Shown here: piece by piece, positions 5,793-6,790 of the stretch | Position numbering within the stretch: the stretch's first letter is position 1 | How the letters are laid out: the number at the start of each line of letters is the position of its first letter | Assembly (NCBI GenBank): GCA_964533785.1 | Contig: CAZHNG010000355.1 | Coordinates: 1-6,790, forward strand | DNA length: 6,790 bases | Origin: JANQRV01 sp964533785 | GTDB taxonomy: Bacteria; Bacteroidota; Bacteroidia; Chitinophagales; Saprospiraceae | Reading direction: 5' to 3' | The notes under the pieces: generated by a model | Seen by the model: the letters and a program-made list of their open reading frames with translations, nothing else | Database searches by the model: none | What the model was told of the DNA's origin: nothing | Position numbers and translations under genes: made by a program

Positions 5793-5819
5793 CTATGACC
5801 TACCTGACCTCTATGACCC
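5793..5819 (-). repeat. Three tandem 9-bp iterons, inverted (right array)
   Basis: On the + strand three contiguous 9-mers read CTATGACCT, ACCTGACCT, CTATGACCC. These are the reverse complements of two GGTCATAG-type copies and one degenerate middle copy. The 9-bp period is kept exactly. A further single copy, CCATGACCC, lies at 5876-5884, mirroring the outlying left copy at 5649-5658. Confidence 0.75.
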
Positions 5820-5861
5820 ACCCTTGAAAACACTGGACTTAGGGGACCAGGGCAAGAAGGT

Positions 5862-5875
5862 TGTGCCATGGCACA
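5862..5875 (+). repeat. 14-bp perfect palindrome TGTGCCATGGCACA
   Basis: This self-complementary site shares the GTGCCAT half-site with the inverted repeat at 5639-5679 and abuts the outlying CCATGACCC iteron. The two GTGCCAT elements therefore bracket the 9-bp arrays on both sides, which suggests a second protein-binding motif in the same origin-like structure. Confidence 0.55.
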
Positions 5876-6018
5876 CCATGACCCAATTGCAAACCAACAA
5901 GTTAATCCAATCAATAAGTAAAGTTTTTGTTCTTATATGGATTGAATATCCCCTTTTTTTAATGAAATTATGGTTGCATCCTACTTCCAACCATTCAATA
6001 TGAGTATATTCAATCTTC

Positions 6019-6456
6019 TCACAAATGTTCAATATCGATATTTCCCCATTTTTGTTGAAGATATTCAGCCACCAATCTTCGATGACAATGATCAGCTGTT
6101 GATTCACTGCAAAGCAAACAACCGTGATCAAAGGTTCGCTGCATCAACACATTCTCAATCTTCCTATCGATCAATAATTGAATGAATTCCGTTTCATATT
6201 GGCTCCATGGTAGTGTTCCCTTCTGGTTTCTTTTGTGCAGATCTTTGCTGGGTGCCAATAAATTGGGCATATGTTTGTAATCAATATTGCAAATTTCATT
6301 TAAGAAAAATCGAAGATCTTCTTTTTTGGTGAATCCTGCGAATAGATTGTTATTGCTCAATCGTACATCGATCACCGTCTTCACATTGGCATTTTTCAAA
6401 CGAGTGAAGAATGATTTGGCGGTAGATTTTGTATAACCAATTGTTAAAAGCTTCAT
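6019..6456 (-). CDS. DUF488 family protein
   Basis: This 145-aa minus-strand protein starts at the ATG complementary to 6454-6456. The upstream Shine-Dalgarno is weak (GCGAGA); a nearby upstream ATG (6461-6463) is out of frame. DUF488 features are complete: N-terminal LLTIGYTKS, V-I-D30-V-R32, A-G-F-T-K-K-E-D-L-R-F-F-L, P-W-S-Q-Y-E, and the C-terminal cysteine/histidine signature C113-L-L-C116-S-E-S-T-A-D-H-C124-H125-R-R-L-V-A-E-Y-L, ending W-G-N-I-D-I-E-H-L. Length is typical. The family is widespread in bacteria and in mobile elements, soluble and cytoplasmic, with no established biochemical function; the Cys/His motif suggests metal or nucleic-acid chemistry. It is transcribed toward the origin-like region and convergently to the helicase gene, from its own promoter (6502-6531). 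Confidence 0.9.
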   Translation of the reverse strand: MKLLTIGYTKSTAKSFFTRLKNANVKTVIDVRLSNNNLFAGFTKKEDLRFFLNEICNIDYKHMPNLLAPSKDLHKRNQKGTLPWSQYETEFIQLLIDRKIENVLMQRTFDHGCLLCSESTADHCHRRLVAEYLQQKWGNIDIEHL

Positions 6457-6501
6457 TGAACATCTCGCTTTTTACACTTCTAAAGTCGAAATCATTTCCC
6501 A

Positions 6502-6531
6502 ATTTTAGCCATTCATATTGTTTCTGGTCAA
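6502..6531 (-). promoter_or_regulatory. Promoter of DUF488 gene
   Basis: Read on the minus strand, TTGACC (6531-6526) and TAAAAT (6507-6502) are separated by 18 nt, each one base from the sigma-A consensus. Transcription would start near 6495, giving a leader of about 40 nt to the ATG. The perfect palindrome at 6569-6590 lies about 38 bp upstream of the -35 box, too far to act as a simple blocking operator. Confidence 0.6.
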
Positions 6532-6568
6532 ATTTTCCCGTTCGGATGTGAATGGAAAGATGACAATT

Positions 6569-6590
6569 TCAAGTCTCCCGGGAGACTTGA
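6569..6590 (+). repeat. Perfect 22-bp palindrome (candidate parS/operator, site 2)
   Basis: The core CAAGTCTCCCGGGAGACTTG is a perfect 20-bp palindrome, extended by T on the left and A on the right. It matches the element inside the parB-like gene (511-537) over the whole palindrome except one extra C there, and both continue into TC on the right. The CCCGGG centre recalls, but does not equal, the Noc binding site ATTTCCCGGGAAAT. There is no T-tract and no gene end, so a terminator is unlikely; a protein-binding centromere or operator is favoured. Confidence 0.75.
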
Positions 6591-6599
6591 TCGGAAATC

Positions 6600-6675
6600 A
6601 TTCAGGTTTCATTCAACGTTTCACCAAAATAATTCAGGACAAATTCTATGAGATGATTCATTGAAGGTAATTCAG
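6600..6675 (+). repeat. Cluster of five ATTCA motifs upstream of last gene
   Basis: ATTCA occurs at 6600, 6611, 6632, 6656 and 6670, in several cases as ATTCAGG or ATTCAAC. The start-to-start distances (11, 21, 24, 14) are partly near whole helical turns. The cluster lies between the palindrome and the ribosome binding site of the next gene. It may be a set of regulator sites, but the word is short and the DNA AT-rich, so chance is possible. Confidence 0.3.
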
Positions 6676-6709
6676 TGAAAATCCACAACCAATATACAGG
6701 AGTAATTTC

Positions 6710-6790
6710 ATGGAATTTCTAAAAAGCATGAGCAATGTTTTAGACCATTATTTCGATGGCGAAATGCCCACAGTGAACGAAATAGAAAAC
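6710..6790 (+). CDS. Unidentified protein, 3' partial (first 27 residues)
   Basis: ATG 6710 is preceded by AGGAG (6698-6702) at 7-nt spacing, and the frame stays open to the window edge. The residues are M-E-F-L-K-S-M-S-N-V-L-D-H-Y-F-D-G-E, then M-P-T-V-N-E-I-E-N. This is too short to assign; it has no signal peptide and looks like an acidic soluble N-terminus. The upstream palindrome and ATTCA cluster suggest it is a regulated gene of the element. Confidence 0.6.
   Translation, partial: MEFLKSMSNVLDHYFDGEMPTVNEIEN

Larger units (their letters stand above)
5704..5819. other. Candidate replication origin: inverted iteron arrays around AT-rich core
   Basis: Left array (5704-5730) and right array (5793-5819) are each exactly 27 bp and oppositely oriented. 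When one is reverse-complemented, 21 of 27 positions agree. Between them 5731-5792 is almost wholly A and T with long A and T runs, as expected of a DNA unwinding element. The block sits immediately after the primase-helicase gene. An origin of theta-type replication is the simplest reading. A large hairpin or transcription-termination role for two convergent genes is the alternative. Confidence 0.55.
5619..6018 (+). other. Gene-free convergent intergenic region with origin-like repeats
   Basis: No convincing gene lies here. The first two thirds (5639-5884) hold the mirror-image 9-bp repeats, AT-rich core and GTGCCAT palindromes listed separately. The rest (5885-6018) is AT-rich, with a 10-bp inverted repeat (GATTGAATAT at 5940-5949, ATATTCAATC at 6006-6015) and several TTCAAT motifs near the end of the DUF488 gene. 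Open frames on either strand read through repeats and lack ribosome binding sites. Confidence 0.7.

Noticed and set aside
5649..5884. CRISPR array
   Set aside because: The repeats are only 9 bp, contiguous and present in both orientations, with no unique spacers and no cas genes.
5696..6131. Minus-strand open frames (72 and 106 aa) across the repeat region
   Set aside because: They translate the iterons and A/T runs or overlap DUF488 in another frame, and have no ribosome binding site or family resemblance.
6569..6590. Rho-independent terminator
   Set aside because: The palindrome has no loop, no T-tract, and no gene ends beside it on either strand.

Overview
The window looks like the replication and maintenance core of a mobile replicon (plasmid, phage-plasmid or integrative element) from a low-GC Gram-positive (Firmicutes-type) host. 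The grounds are AT-rich intergenic DNA, strong GGAGG-type ribosome binding sites before nearly every gene (one matching the whole Bacillus-type anti-SD tail over 14 nt), and gene families typical of Firmicutes phages and plasmids. I cannot name the species, and neither end of the element is visible; a gene is cut at each edge.

Layout. Bases 2-184 are the end of an excisionase/AlpA-type helix-turn-helix gene. About 230 bp of leader DNA follow, holding a stop-after-three-codons mini-ORF under a near-perfect Shine-Dalgarno and a possible 27-codon ORF that overlaps the next start. A 412-aa ParB-like protein (415-1653) carries a GATCAAGTCTCC-type palindrome inside its own N-terminal coding region and is closed by a hairpin terminator. 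A solitary DUF5131 (phage Gp37/Gp68) three-cysteine protein follows (1805-2512), then a very strong hairpin. Next is a tightly overlapping three-gene operon (2656-5618): a ribbon-helix-helix regulator, a zinc-finger/Toprim primase-like protein and an SF3-type DUF5906 primase-helicase.

Downstream of the helicase is a gene-free stretch (5619-6018). It holds two mirror-image arrays of three 9-bp GGGTCATAG-type repeats around about 60 bp of almost pure A/T, with further outlying copies and GTGCCAT-type palindromes. I read this as the likely replication origin. A DUF488 gene lies on the minus strand (6019-6456) with its own recognisable promoter. The intergenic DNA beyond it carries a second copy of the 20-bp palindrome seen inside the parB-like gene and a cluster of ATTCA repeats, before an unidentified gene that runs off the end.

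Working model (inference): the RHH protein controls the replication operon, and the Toprim and helicase proteins open and prime the iteron-flanked AT-rich origin. The ParB-like protein binds the two palindromes as centromere or operator sites. DUF5131 and DUF488 are accessory genes of unknown role. No ParA, Rep initiator, integrase, transposase, CRISPR array or tRNA is visible.
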